From assembly GCA_002398565.1 (NCBI GenBank), contig DGZP01000053.1, positions 53,229-74,623 of the forward strand: a stretch of DNA of 21,395 nucleotides. Direction: 5' to 3'. Made by a program: the position numbers and the translations under genes. The notes below the pieces were generated by a model. The model saw only the letters and a program-made list of their open reading frames with translations. It had not been told where the DNA came from and searched no databases. Below, one piece after another: positions 1 to 8,982 of the stretch (position 1 is the stretch's first letter; every line of letters starts with the position of its first letter). This stretch comes from Proteiniphilum sp. UBA4977 (GTDB lineage Bacteria > Bacteroidota > Bacteroidia > Bacteroidales > Dysgonomonadaceae).

Positions 1-347
1 TTGTGTACGCGAGAGTTATCCCATGCGTCCGGCCGTTTTTGTAAAACGACTTCCTGAAATTCATAAGGACCGTACAAGTCTTTGGAAGTCGCCCTGACGC
101 ATTCCGAATATTTGGTCCAACCTCCCAGTCCGTACTTTACCGGCCAGCGGGAAGCAAACATGTGGTAAGTTCCGTCTACTTTTATCACCGTCGGGCACCA
201 GAGTATGTAATCATCCATGGAAAAGCCGCCATTCTTAACCGCTGGAGAAAGATAGTCTTTGATGCTTTCAACTTGCTGTGACTTTACTGTAAATGGTAGC
301 ACCAACAGTAAAAAGAGTATGCAGAGTATGATTTTTTTTCTTTTCAT
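1..347 (-). CDS. Secreted five-bladed beta-propeller glycosidase, GH43-like (N-terminal part)
   Basis: The frame opens with ATG at 345-347 and stays open to the left edge, giving 115 residues, so the gene continues outside the window. Residues 1-23 form a signal peptide: a Lys/Arg-rich start, a Leu-rich core and a probable cut before QQ near residue 24, suggesting periplasmic or outer location. The following stretch, with SMDDYILWCPTVIKVDGTYH at residues 43-62 and then FASRWP, GGWTKYSECVRATSKDLYGP and NSRVH, is the first-blade pattern of GH43/GH117/GH130-type propellers, in which a glycan-facing blade is followed by a 'sample of the goods' style repeat. The exact family cannot be set without the rest. 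It starts 17 bp after the GH105 stop and is surely in the same operon. A role trimming side chains of the imported oligosaccharide is inferred. Confidence 0.72.
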   Translation of the reverse strand, partial: MKRKKIILCILFLLLVLPFTVKSQQVESIKDYLSPAVKNGGFSMDDYILWCPTVIKVDGTYHMFASRWPVKYGLGGWTKYSECVRATSKDLYGPYEFQEVVLQKRPDAWDNSRVH

Positions 348-364
348 TTTGATCTTCCTTTTGA

Positions 365-1492
365 TTATGGCTTCTCTAAAAGAGCAGCGGCACACCATAA
401 AACGGGTGCCTGCCCGTGCATATCTCCCACTTTTCGTAGTCTGTCGAGATAGTATTGACGGTCATTTTTGCGATTTGTCCCTTCGCATACTTCATCAATG
501 TCTCCATCAGAGTTAATATGTTTTACCAAGGCAGGCCAGGCTTTTTCAATGACAGGCATGTATTTTTCCTTGTTCAGCCAACCCCGTTTTAGGCCCACAA
601 TCATTGCATAGGTAAACATGGCCGATCCGGAGGTTTCGTCCCATGCCTCCTTGTCATCGATGAGTTGCCCCCAAAGACCGGATGGTTTCTGATATTTTTT
701 CAAACTTTCCATCATTCTCAAATAAGATGCCAGAATGGGTGTTCTGTATTTATTATCCAGGGGCAGCGAGATAAGCAGCTCAGTCATTCCCGCAGCCATC
801 CAGCCATTTCCGCGTCCCCAGAAATATGGGGCATCGGGAGAATGATAAAACAAGCCGTTAGCCTGCTGCAGGGTATCGAGATACACATACATCTCATAAG
901 CAGTCCTGTCGATATATTTCCTGTCGGCCGTTGCCCGGTAGGCTTGTGTCTGCACCATGGTAATCATAAACATATCGTCTATCCAGTAGCGTGTCTGCCA
1001 TGTAAGGTTGTTATCCAACAGCGTTTTATAACCTGCTGCTTGGTCGGGAGTTACATTCTCCGGCATTTTCCACTGGGCATCTGCAATCTGAAGGGCAAGA
1101 TCCAGGTACTTTTTTTCTTTGGTTTGCATGAAAAGTTCGAAAGGGACTGCGCCAAAAACTGTATTGTCCACATGGGCCGGTTTCGGTATCAAGTGACTTT
1201 CGTTGTTTATCAAATGCTTAAACCGGTCGTCGAGCTGATTTAACAACGCATTGTTATTGGTTACTTTTGCAAATCGCAATGCACCGTACCAGGCACACAC
1301 TTCGGGATAAGTGATTGATTTTGGTGGAGTGGGAGGGCGAAAGCTATTGTGGGGACTCTCTACAAAACGATTTGAAACAAGCAATCCTATTTTTTCAGGG
1401 TTATTGCTCCCTGTCCATTTGCTCGTCGCTATATCCTGAGAAAAGATACAGCATGGATATATTAAAATCAACAACAATACTATTTTCTTCAT
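365..1492 (-). CDS. GH105 unsaturated glucuronyl/rhamnogalacturonyl hydrolase
   Basis: 375 residues, the usual length for a secreted GH105 enzyme of the (alpha/alpha)6-barrel fold. GH105 enzymes hydrate the 4,5-double bond of the unsaturated uronic acid that polysaccharide lyases leave at oligosaccharide ends, releasing it. Residues 1-18 are a signal peptide ending CIFSQ, with no clear lipobox despite two Cys, so a periplasmic site is likely. Family marks are YWIDDMFM at residues 169-176 (the Asp pair holding the expected general acid/base), FWGRGNGW at 224-231, the ETSGSAMFTYAM segment near 286-297, and GDMHGQAPVLWCAAALL near the C-terminus. It lies 11 bp after the DUF5703 gene and 17 bp before the propeller glycosidase gene, so these are co-transcribed. 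Its presence says that the locus handles lyase products of a uronic-acid glycan. Whether the uronic acid is linked to rhamnose, as in pectin RG-I or ulvan, cannot be told. Confidence 0.9.
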   Translation of the reverse strand: MKKIVLLLILIYPCCIFSQDIATSKWTGSNNPEKIGLLVSNRFVESPHNSFRPPTPPKSITYPEVCAWYGALRFAKVTNNNALLNQLDDRFKHLINNESHLIPKPAHVDNTVFGAVPFELFMQTKEKKYLDLALQIADAQWKMPENVTPDQAAGYKTLLDNNLTWQTRYWIDDMFMITMVQTQAYRATADRKYIDRTAYEMYVYLDTLQQANGLFYHSPDAPYFWGRGNGWMAAGMTELLISLPLDNKYRTPILASYLRMMESLKKYQKPSGLWGQLIDDKEAWDETSGSAMFTYAMIVGLKRGWLNKEKYMPVIEKAWPALVKHINSDGDIDEVCEGTNRKNDRQYYLDRLRKVGDMHGQAPVLWCAAALLEKP

Positions 1493-1503
1493 TTCGATAT
1501 AAT

Positions 1504-3999
1504 TTATTGGTTATTTACAAAAAGCAGCAGATCTCCCGGTTTTGTGGGAACGGAGATATGCCTGTTGCTTGTATCGAAAACTTTTCTGCCATTTTTATAG
1601 ACAGATACTTTTCCTTTTTCCCAAGGATTGCGTAAGTTGCATTGTAAGCCCGAGTTCGATTTAACCTCCACAAACTCGATTATCCCGTTTTCCATTTTGG
1701 ATGATACGAGGAAGTTGCCTCGGGCTAAAAGGCTGAAATGTGCATTCCATTCTTTGGGCCAGGCAGGAAACAGATGAATCACCGTCTCCTTTCCGGGTGA
1801 GGGCGGAATGCTTTGACACAAGGCATGATGAAGAGCGTCGGCTGCACGACCCAAGCGTTGAACGCCCGTGGTTTGGAAGCCTTCGCGCAGGTCCATCCGG
1901 TTTCTCATAATTTCTGTTTCCCGGGTTTCAATCTGATTGGGAACCAGATATCTGACTGCGTCTGCCCGTCCGAGTTGGGCTCCCACGACAGGAAGCTTTG
2001 AGAGGACATATACGGGAGAATCCTTATTTATCCCGGTAGGAAAATAGGCATCAAATGTATTTTGGGCTATTTGCATCATATCCTGGTCTGTAGATGCTAA
2101 CGTGTATAAATCGAAAAACCAGACAGGCATGGTATTGGGATCGGGAACGCGTGAGGCTGGGCCTTTCAATACCGGGAGGAGTGACCGGACAAATGTAACC
2201 GGTTTTCCGTTTAATTCGGGATGCGCATTGCTTAAAGGCAGTGGTGACAGATTCACCAGGATCTCATTCCACTGTTCACGTAGATCGATATCGACATTCA
2301 AAATCTCGGCAGCATGAATGGCAACCGGAAAAATTCCCATCATGGACGAAATCTCTTCCACCGTATTGTGTCCGTCCCATACCGACTCATTGTCGTTTAC
2401 ATGCCGGATATGATATCTGCCGTCACGCTCCTTTTTCAGATGGGGAAAGTTCCGGTAAAACTCTGCTACCCCCTTTAACATCGGATATGCTCTTTCTCTA
2501 AGCCATGCTTTGTCTTGGGTATATTCATAATACAACCAATATTGATAGGCAATTTTAGCTCCCCGGGAGAAAATATGTGTGACATGCCCGAAAGGACCGC
2601 CTCCCTTATCTGAGAAATGCCAGGCGCCATCCTTCCATCCTTCGTCCTGTTTCCAGTTCCATCGGCTGTTGAACGGCATTTTTGTTTTTGCATATTTGTT
2701 GAAGGAGTCTGATCGCTCATCCCAAGGCTTTCTCAGCAAATACAGATCCCGCATCTCCTTTGCAATTTCATCCGGTAGCTCAGGCAGGCCGTCGAAACCG
2801 ACAGTCTCGGGGATGAAGATTCCCTTGCTGTCCCATTGTTGTACGGCGGCACGCTCGAGAGATGGCATCATTTGGGAATACATGTCAAAGAACGGCTTCA
2901 TCAATTCCATCCGGTTTGTTGGAAATAATCCGTTGTAATAGCAACTCTGGTTTGCTCCCCAAAAGAGATTTCCCCATTTCCGCAAATCGCCTCCGGTAGT
3001 CCAGAGCATGCCGTTAAATTTTGGTGCGTATGTGCCCCGAGAGGATGATCCCATCACATATTGGAAATAGGTGTAGTTCTCCATTATTTTGCCGGCTACG
3101 CCATCATTGCTGTGCAACTTAACGAACGATTTTTCCCAGAATGATTTCCACCACTGCTGATGATGCGATAAAACAGCATCATATCCCAATCCTGTTGCTC
3201 TTTGAAGTTTTTGTATCGCCTCCTTCTCCACATCCGCATCTTCGTTGAATGAAGCTACACTTGCCACGTATACCTGAAAATCGTTTCCATTTTCCGGGAT
3301 TGTCGTTAAAGTGATATCCGTTTCATTTGCGAATCTCGATTTAGACGGGACACCTACTATCTTCACGGCAACAGCCGTCTTGCAAACAAAGTTTTCTTCT
3401 TTGAATGTTTGCAAGAGCAGGATTGTGTTTTCCTCTCCATTCTTCAGCGATGAGGTGGCAGAATGGTCTCCCGTTTTCGTGATTAAGGGTCGTAAAGACC
3501 TTAAATGAACGACAACGGGAGAGGATTCATCATATGCCACATTCATCACCATCACATCCTCATCGCTCCACACAAAAGTCTCGGTATTTACATGCTTTCC
3601 TTCGGTCGCTATGGTGGCTGTATAACATGACAAGTGCTGCATAAATTCATTTCCGGAAAACAGGTCGTTATAGTTTGGGAAATCGATGTCTATAAACCCT
3701 ACGCCACCGCAATAATCCGTGTGTCGCTCATAGAAATTATTGCTTTCGGCATTATTTCCAAATACATCTGTCCTGTTCAGCTGATACCGGATTGAGGTTG
3801 GGGTGGTCCATTGCAATGTCCCCATCACTCCGTTGCCAATAGGAAGTCCTTCCTCACTTGTCGATACCGGAGTTTTGTATACTAAATCGGCGGAAGACGC
3901 ATATTGCCTGAAGTTAATTTGTGGTTTCAAGGATTCCTGCCCGACAACTCCCATTGAGGTTATCGCGAAAAGAGAACTTATAAATACCAGAGGTTTCAT
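1504..3999 (-). CDS. DUF5703 / GH95-like glycoside hydrolase, secreted
   Basis: 831 residues with a signal peptide (about 1-20, cut before QES). The N-terminal beta domain carries GLPIGNGVMG at residues 51-60, the signature seen at the same place in GH95 alpha-L-fucosidases and in DUF5703 proteins. The central (alpha/alpha)6 part has SSSRGTYAPKFNGMLW (318-333), matching the GH95 segment with the pattern S-R-x-G-T-x-x-x-x-x-x-G-x-W, then RERAYPMLKGVAEFY (501-515) and WDGHNTVEEISSM (541-553). The C-terminus has HLFPAWPKEW (742-751), as in the GH95 beta cap. The resemblance to GH95 is partial, so the sugar removed (L-fucose, L-galactose, D-galactose or other) is not predictable. It sits 12 bp after susD and 11 bp before GH105. 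A periplasmic exo-glycosidase role is inferred; activity is not proven for this group as far as I can say from sequence. Confidence 0.75.
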   Translation of the reverse strand: MKPLVFISSLFAITSMGVVGQESLKPQINFRQYASSADLVYKTPVSTSEEGLPIGNGVMGTLQWTTPTSIRYQLNRTDVFGNNAESNNFYERHTDYCGGVGFIDIDFPNYNDLFSGNEFMQHLSCYTATIATEGKHVNTETFVWSDEDVMVMNVAYDESSPVVVHLRSLRPLITKTGDHSATSSLKNGEENTILLLQTFKEENFVCKTAVAVKIVGVPSKSRFANETDITLTTIPENGNDFQVYVASVASFNEDADVEKEAIQKLQRATGLGYDAVLSHHQQWWKSFWEKSFVKLHSNDGVAGKIMENYTYFQYVMGSSSRGTYAPKFNGMLWTTGGDLRKWGNLFWGANQSCYYNGLFPTNRMELMKPFFDMYSQMMPSLERAAVQQWDSKGIFIPETVGFDGLPELPDEIAKEMRDLYLLRKPWDERSDSFNKYAKTKMPFNSRWNWKQDEGWKDGAWHFSDKGGGPFGHVTHIFSRGAKIAYQYWLYYEYTQDKAWLRERAYPMLKGVAEFYRNFPHLKKERDGRYHIRHVNDNESVWDGHNTVEEISSMMGIFPVAIHAAEILNVDIDLREQWNEILVNLSPLPLSNAHPELNGKPVTFVRSLLPVLKGPASRVPDPNTMPVWFFDLYTLASTDQDMMQIAQNTFDAYFPTGINKDSPVYVLSKLPVVGAQLGRADAVRYLVPNQIETRETEIMRNRMDLREGFQTTGVQRLGRAADALHHALCQSIPPSPGKETVIHLFPAWPKEWNAHFSLLARGNFLVSSKMENGIIEFVEVKSNSGLQCNLRNPWEKGKVSVYKNGRKVFDTSNRHISVPTKPGDLLLFVNNQ

Positions 4000-4011
4000 G
4001 CTTGTTGTAGC

Positions 4012-5610
4012 TTAATAAGGTGAGTTATTTTCCCATCCTGCAGGAAGCATGATGTTCATCACATTTTGAGGTATCGGCCATAGATTTCCATCCCATTTAC
4101 ATACGATCGGTTTTGATAACATTGGATTTGGAATTTTCATTGGAATTACATCTTTTGCAATGTCCCACCTTTTTATATCATAGTATCTAACTCCCTCGTA
4201 GGCTAATTCCACTCTCCGTTCGTTGCGAATGATTTCTCGTGTGAGTTCTGTTTTCGCAGGCATTTCCACCCCTTTGCGTTTCCGTACATCATTCAGGGCT
4301 TTTAAGGCTCTTGGGTCGTTACCTTGTCCCGCTTCGAACATTGCCTCGGCATATAATAAAAGTAAGTCTGCATACCGCATCAGTACCCGATGTTGTGCAC
4401 TAATTTTATCTCTTGCCTGTACCAGAGACTTGTTGACACCTTTTTTCCAGGCAAGGGAACTCACAGGGATATTTCCTTCAGAAGTTCTTGGAGATCCATC
4501 ACGGGGCGGAAACTGTTTTGTTGAGTAGGTGTAGATTGTAGGATCAAGAATTTTGTCTTGTTTTCCTGTCTCTGTATTCCATGTCGTATATTGGAATGTT
4601 TTGGTTGATGTCCCGTTATACATTTCCCAAGGATCGCCCACCATAAAAATGGTCATGCCCAATCGTGGATCCTTCACACCCGGGGATTTTTCTTCATATG
4701 CTTTCACCAAATCAAATAAGGGATAACATGACATGCGGCTTCCGGTATACTGATCAAACTGATGCATATCATCCGGCGATGAGTACCATACGGAAAACAT
4801 AATCTCCGGGTTATTTATCTGGTTGCCGAAGAAAATACCGGCGTAATCATCGGAAAGCTTGTGGGGATTTTTTGCATCACCTATCAGAGAATAGGCTGTG
4901 CTTGCAGCTTCTGCATATTTTTTATCATACATCAATATTCTGGTTTTCAGCAAAATAGCAGATCCTTTTACTGCATGACCAGTAGTGTAAGCTTTCAGGG
5001 GAAGTCCTTCAATTGCCAAATCCATGTCAGAAAGTAATTGAGAAACGATCTTACTTACGGGATCGCGCGGCAAATTCATATAGGGCATATCAGCAGTTAC
5101 AGCATTCAGAACAAGCGGAATATCTCCATATTGCTGAATAAGCAAAAAATAGAAATAACAACGATTGAAAAGAGCCTCACCTTTAAATTGTTTATAATCG
5201 GCCTCGGAAAGTAATTTTTTTACTTCTTCTCTTTCCAGGTTGTCCAAGAAGAAATTGCAATATGCCACACCTTGCCAGGCATCATTCCACATGGTAGTTA
5301 CGGCTCCTCCGGTTGAGGCAGTCATTCCTCCTTGTGCGATATTTTGTAAACTCTGAAATCCGGATGAGGAATATGCATTGTCACTCAATGCTTCCAAATC
5401 CATCGAAGAACCATTTCCTGCACCCATTCCACCAATCACCTGGGAGCGATAGCGGAGATAGGTAGAAGTCAGACCCTGTTCAATATCCTGTTTATTTTTG
5501 AAAAAAGTATTTTGGCTTAACTGATCAAGGGGTTGTTTATCCAGAAATCCTTCGCAACTATTCAAAACGGCAATACCCAAAAAACAGATTAAAATCTTTA
5601 AGTATTTCAT
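4012..5610 (-). CDS. susD: SusD/RagB-like glycan-binding lipoprotein (unit nearer the left edge)
   Basis: Cell-surface lipoprotein that forms the lid over the SusC barrel and captures oligosaccharides. I start it at ATG 5608-5610 (532 residues), because this gives MKYLKILI, a clean lipoprotein signal with lipobox LNSC and lipidated Cys19. An in-frame ATG 63 bases earlier only adds a charged, non-signal leader. Right after the Cys come the SusD hallmarks GFLDKQPLDQLSQNTFF and a helix-rich TPR-like region. Near the C-terminus are NERRVELAYEG (about 463-473), YYDIKRW and LWPIPQNVMNI (about 510-520), all typical. It follows its susC partner by 70 bp and precedes the DUF5703 gene by 12 bp. The ligand is unknown. 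Confidence 0.95.
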   Translation of the reverse strand: MKYLKILICFLGIAVLNSCEGFLDKQPLDQLSQNTFFKNKQDIEQGLTSTYLRYRSQVIGGMGAGNGSSMDLEALSDNAYSSSGFQSLQNIAQGGMTASTGGAVTTMWNDAWQGVAYCNFFLDNLEREEVKKLLSEADYKQFKGEALFNRCYFYFLLIQQYGDIPLVLNAVTADMPYMNLPRDPVSKIVSQLLSDMDLAIEGLPLKAYTTGHAVKGSAILLKTRILMYDKKYAEAASTAYSLIGDAKNPHKLSDDYAGIFFGNQINNPEIMFSVWYSSPDDMHQFDQYTGSRMSCYPLFDLVKAYEEKSPGVKDPRLGMTIFMVGDPWEMYNGTSTKTFQYTTWNTETGKQDKILDPTIYTYSTKQFPPRDGSPRTSEGNIPVSSLAWKKGVNKSLVQARDKISAQHRVLMRYADLLLLYAEAMFEAGQGNDPRALKALNDVRKRKGVEMPAKTELTREIIRNERRVELAYEGVRYYDIKRWDIAKDVIPMKIPNPMLSKPIVCKWDGNLWPIPQNVMNIMLPAGWENNSPY

Positions 5611-5680
5611 AGGTTTAATTATTAACTGTTTATGATCTTCATTTTTTATTCGTAATATTTTGATATAAAGCATGGCTTGA

Positions 5681-8600
5681 TTAAAACATTACTCTTAACC
5701 CTACTGTGTAGATTTTAGCTTGCGGATACAAGGCATCGCTTGAACCTTGTCCAGTACGTTCCGGGTCAATCTGGCCATCAAAGAATTTTGTGAATGTAAG
5801 TAAATTATCACCTGAAAAGAAGAATCTCGCATTCTTTATGTACATTTTGTTTGCTATTTTTTCAGGCAAATTAATTCCAAATTGAAGGCTCTTCATGCGC
5901 AGATAGGAAGCGTCTCTGAGGAAGAATGATGAATTCCCTGCTTGCATTGGTCCATAGCCATCCATATAAATGTGTGGAATATAATTGGAAGTACCTTCTC
6001 CATCCCAGGCATCTCTCCAGAATACGGGTGGGGGAGATGCTTGATTGAACGGGGAAATACCCCAGGAGGAGACATATAGTTTTTTTCCCTGGATGCCTTG
6101 AAAGAAACAACTTAAGTCAAAAATCTTGTATGACAGATTAATATTGAAGCCATAGCCAAATTTTGGAAAAGAACCGGATACCGGAGCTCGGTCATAATTG
6201 GCATCGATAACGCCATCAGGCACCCCGTCAGGACCACTGATATCTTTATAGCGGATATCACCGGGTTTAATAGTAATGGTACCGGCGTATTTACGCTCAA
6301 CCGGCTTCCCATTAAATTTCTCTCCATCGATTTCTTCCTGAGTTTGATATACTCCGTCTTGAATAAGAACGTAGTAGGTGTTCCACGGTAATCCTTCGCG
6401 ACGAATGTTCACTCCGCTAATCTCTTCGGCACCATATTTTATCAATGTATTTTTATACGTATCCAAATTTGCTTTCACACTATACTTAAAATCACCTACT
6501 CTATCCTCATATCCTATGATAATATCCCATCCAACGTTTTTCATTTCACCTTGATTGACCGTAGGACCGCTGATACCAACGAAATTAGGAACCTGTAAAC
6601 CGCGCAATATATCGGTAGTGTATTTATGATACCAATCAACAGATCCTGATAATTTATTTTTCAAAAATCCAAAATCAACTCCAATATTGGTTGAAGTGGT
6701 TGTTTCCCATTTAATATTGGTATTTACCATCTTGTTACTATAGTAACCATTGCTCATCGTGCCTCCAAAATTATAGCCCGAGGTAGTAAGAATAGCCTGA
6801 TAGGGATAATTGCCGATATTTTGATTTCCCAATTGACCCCAGGATGTTCTGACTTTAAGATTGTCTACAAATGAGACAGTTTTAAAAAAGGGTTCTTCGG
6901 ATATTCTCCAACCGGCAGACACCGAGGGGAAAACGCCCCATCTGCCGGTACTGGGAAGACGTGAAGTACCATCATACCGGATATTTGCTTCAAACAAATA
7001 TTTTTGTAAATAATCATAATTAAGGCGACCGAAGAATGATGATAATGCCCACTCATCTACGGAACTATTATTGGTTTGAGCCGGAGTTGGCCCCATATTT
7101 AGGTACCACATATCCTTAATTGTGTATCCAGTTCGATAACCTTCAATCTGTTCAAACTTGTAACTTTCCTGGCTATATCCGCCCAGAATATTGAAGTTAT
7201 GAACTTCATCCAATGTTTTCAAATAATTCAGCGTCCCGTAAAGTGTATATTGCTTTGAACGGCTATTCCTCTGGCGAAAACTTTGCATCGAAGTGGAGGG
7301 ACGGTCCTCATATTGGCCATCGGCATCCGGTAAGAAGACAGCACCATCCCAGGTGGCATTCATGATTTTGTTTTGTTCTTCGTTGAATTTCACAGCTCCT
7401 TTTACTTCAGCGTGAAGGCCTTCGATAATTTTTAGATTCAGGAAAGAACTGGCCAATATATAATTATTATCTTCTAATTGACCGCCACCAGCGACAGCGT
7501 TTGCAATGGGGTTCTTATTTCCGCCTTTGTTTTCATATGCATAAGAAGACCATCGGCCGCTACCGTCCGGAAGCTGCGGAGTCATTAAAGGAGAACCTGC
7601 GTATGCAGATCGCATCTGATCACGTGATGCGTTCATGTTACCCATATCAGTATCATTGAATGAAGTATCGTGCCTTACACCATAATTCATCGACACGTTT
7701 GATCCAAAGGTAACCCTGTCAGTGAGTAATGATTTGAAATTTATCTGGGCATCATAACGCTGGTAATCGGTACCTAACAAAAGCCCGGTTTGGTTCATAT
7801 ATCCAAGACCTGCATTGAAATTCGTGCCACCCTTTCCCCCGTTAATGCTTATAAAGTGTTGTTGCATAGCAGCATCACGAACTAAATAGTCTAACCAATC
7901 ACAATTCGGGTACTGTAAAGGGTTATAGCTGGGATCATTCGGGTCTTGCCCTTTTCTGTAACGGTTTATTTCATCATCCGTGTACCTCCAGCCTGCATTT
8001 ACATTTCCGGAAAAGTCGATTGCTTTGTTGATTAACTCCATATATTCAACCGAGTTAGTCACTCTATGCATAGGCTCAGTAGGTTTTTGCATAGAATAGT
8101 TGAACTGGTATTCTACCCCAATTCGTCCCTCCTTTCCTGTTTTAGTGGTTACCAGGATCACCCCGTTCGCAGCACGTGATCCATAAATTGAAGCAGAGGC
8201 GGCATCTTTTAGTATTGAGATACTCTCGATCATATTTGGGTTTAGCTTGTTGAAATCTCCCTCTACTCCATCGATGAGAATAAGAGGGTTGTTCCCGGCC
8301 GAACTAAAAGTCCCCATACCTCTGATCCGTATTTCCACGTTTTCATTTCCGGGCATGGCAGAATTTTGTGTTATTTGTAATCCGGGAGTTCTTCCTTGTA
8401 AAAGAGAAGAGGTACTTGGAGCAATACGGGAAGTAATCTCATCGGCACTCACATTTCCTACAGCGCCTGTTAAATTGATCTTCCTCTGTGTTCCGTACCC
8501 GACTACCACTACTTCTTCCAGTAATTCAGTGTCTGATTCCATCATGATGTTTATGGTTGCACGTCCATTCACGGGAATAGCCAGAGATTTCATGCCAACA

Positions 8601-8845
8601 TATGTAATTTGTAAAATCGCATTCGCCGGCACATTACTTAGCATATAGTTCCCATCCATATCGGTAACTGTACCGTGTGCTGTATTGCCTTGTTCAACAA
8701 TGGTAGCCCCGATTATCGGTTCGTTGTTTGCATCTGTTACCCTACCTTTTACGGTTGTACCTTGTGCAAACAGGTTCAAGGATATCATCCAAAGAATAAT
8801 GAATGAAAAACACCTCAGGAGATTGAGCAATTTACTTTTTTTCAT
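5681..8845 (-). CDS. susC: SusC/RagA-like TonB-dependent outer-membrane glycan transporter (unit nearer the left edge)
   Basis: 1054 residues, full length for the family. It imports SusD-bound oligosaccharides across the outer membrane using TonB energy. Order of parts: signal peptide 1-27 (cut after NLFA, before QG); carboxypeptidase-D-like regulatory domain about 31-105, with GTVTDMDGNYML at 58-69; the TonB-box-like EEVVVVGYGTQRK at 110-122; plug domain about 123-240, with IRIRGMGTF, LIDGVEGD (190-197) and the SusC mark LKDAASASIYGSRAANGVIL (212-231); then a long 22-strand-type beta-barrel ending in aromatic-terminated VGLRVMF, with C-terminal Phe as in outer-membrane barrels. The A-rich, Shine-Dalgarno-less leader before the ATG is normal for Bacteroidota. 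No extra N-terminal STN domain is seen, which argues against direct anti-sigma signalling. It heads an operon with susD, DUF5703, GH105 and the propeller enzyme. Confidence 0.97.
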   Translation of the reverse strand: MKKSKLLNLLRCFSFIILWMISLNLFAQGTTVKGRVTDANNEPIIGATIVEQGNTAHGTVTDMDGNYMLSNVPANAILQITYVGMKSLAIPVNGRATINIMMESDTELLEEVVVVGYGTQRKINLTGAVGNVSADEITSRIAPSTSSLLQGRTPGLQITQNSAMPGNENVEIRIRGMGTFSSAGNNPLILIDGVEGDFNKLNPNMIESISILKDAASASIYGSRAANGVILVTTKTGKEGRIGVEYQFNYSMQKPTEPMHRVTNSVEYMELINKAIDFSGNVNAGWRYTDDEINRYRKGQDPNDPSYNPLQYPNCDWLDYLVRDAAMQQHFISINGGKGGTNFNAGLGYMNQTGLLLGTDYQRYDAQINFKSLLTDRVTFGSNVSMNYGVRHDTSFNDTDMGNMNASRDQMRSAYAGSPLMTPQLPDGSGRWSSYAYENKGGNKNPIANAVAGGGQLEDNNYILASSFLNLKIIEGLHAEVKGAVKFNEEQNKIMNATWDGAVFLPDADGQYEDRPSTSMQSFRQRNSRSKQYTLYGTLNYLKTLDEVHNFNILGGYSQESYKFEQIEGYRTGYTIKDMWYLNMGPTPAQTNNSSVDEWALSSFFGRLNYDYLQKYLFEANIRYDGTSRLPSTGRWGVFPSVSAGWRISEEPFFKTVSFVDNLKVRTSWGQLGNQNIGNYPYQAILTTSGYNFGGTMSNGYYSNKMVNTNIKWETTTSTNIGVDFGFLKNKLSGSVDWYHKYTTDILRGLQVPNFVGISGPTVNQGEMKNVGWDIIIGYEDRVGDFKYSVKANLDTYKNTLIKYGAEEISGVNIRREGLPWNTYYVLIQDGVYQTQEEIDGEKFNGKPVERKYAGTITIKPGDIRYKDISGPDGVPDGVIDANYDRAPVSGSFPKFGYGFNINLSYKIFDLSCFFQGIQGKKLYVSSWGISPFNQASPPPVFWRDAWDGEGTSNYIPHIYMDGYGPMQAGNSSFFLRDASYLRMKSLQFGINLPEKIANKMYIKNARFFFSGDNLLTFTKFFDGQIDPERTGQGSSDALYPQAKIYTVGLRVMF

Positions 8846-8982
8846 GTGTTTGTTTTTTAATTTTAAAACATAATTAGGAAGATCTTAATTAAGAATGCAA
8901 CTACTGAAAAGTTTCAGAGTCTCTATTCGGTACAGAAAGATATTGTATGTGCTGAACAAGGGTCCTCCTTTATTAATTTTAC
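8846..8982 (-). promoter_or_regulatory. Intergenic leader of the left-hand susC operon
   Basis: 137 bp between the GH97 stop and the susC ATG. It must hold the 5' leader, and probably a promoter, of the susC operon unless that is read through from GH97. I find no exact Bacteroidota -7 box (TAnnTTTG) with a TTTG -33 partner on the minus strand. Visible items are a weak hairpin (5-bp arms ctgaa and ttcag at 8904-8917), a 10-base palindrome cttaattaag at 8884-8893, and an unusually good Shine-Dalgarno-like run, aaaggagg on the minus strand at 8964-8971. The leader just before the ATG is A-rich. Function is inferred from position only. Confidence 0.35.

Noticed and set aside
259..516. Plus-strand open frame across the GH105/propeller-gene junction
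   Set aside because: It overlaps two minus-strand genes with clear family motifs and has no recognisable domain.
665..1243. Long plus-strand frame of 192 codons inside GH105
   Set aside because: It is antisense to a well-supported enzyme gene; Cys/His/Ile-rich composition is typical of a shadow frame.
5611..5673. Upstream in-frame start for susD adding 21 residues
   Set aside because: The leader is charged and would bury the lipoprotein signal; the ATG at 5608-5610 gives the normal MKYLKILI...LNSC.
8846..8982. Standard Bacteroidota promoter before the left-hand susC
   Set aside because: No match to TAnnTTTG with a TTTG about 20 bases upstream on the minus strand, so no promoter box is called. 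The same was true for 18677-18941.
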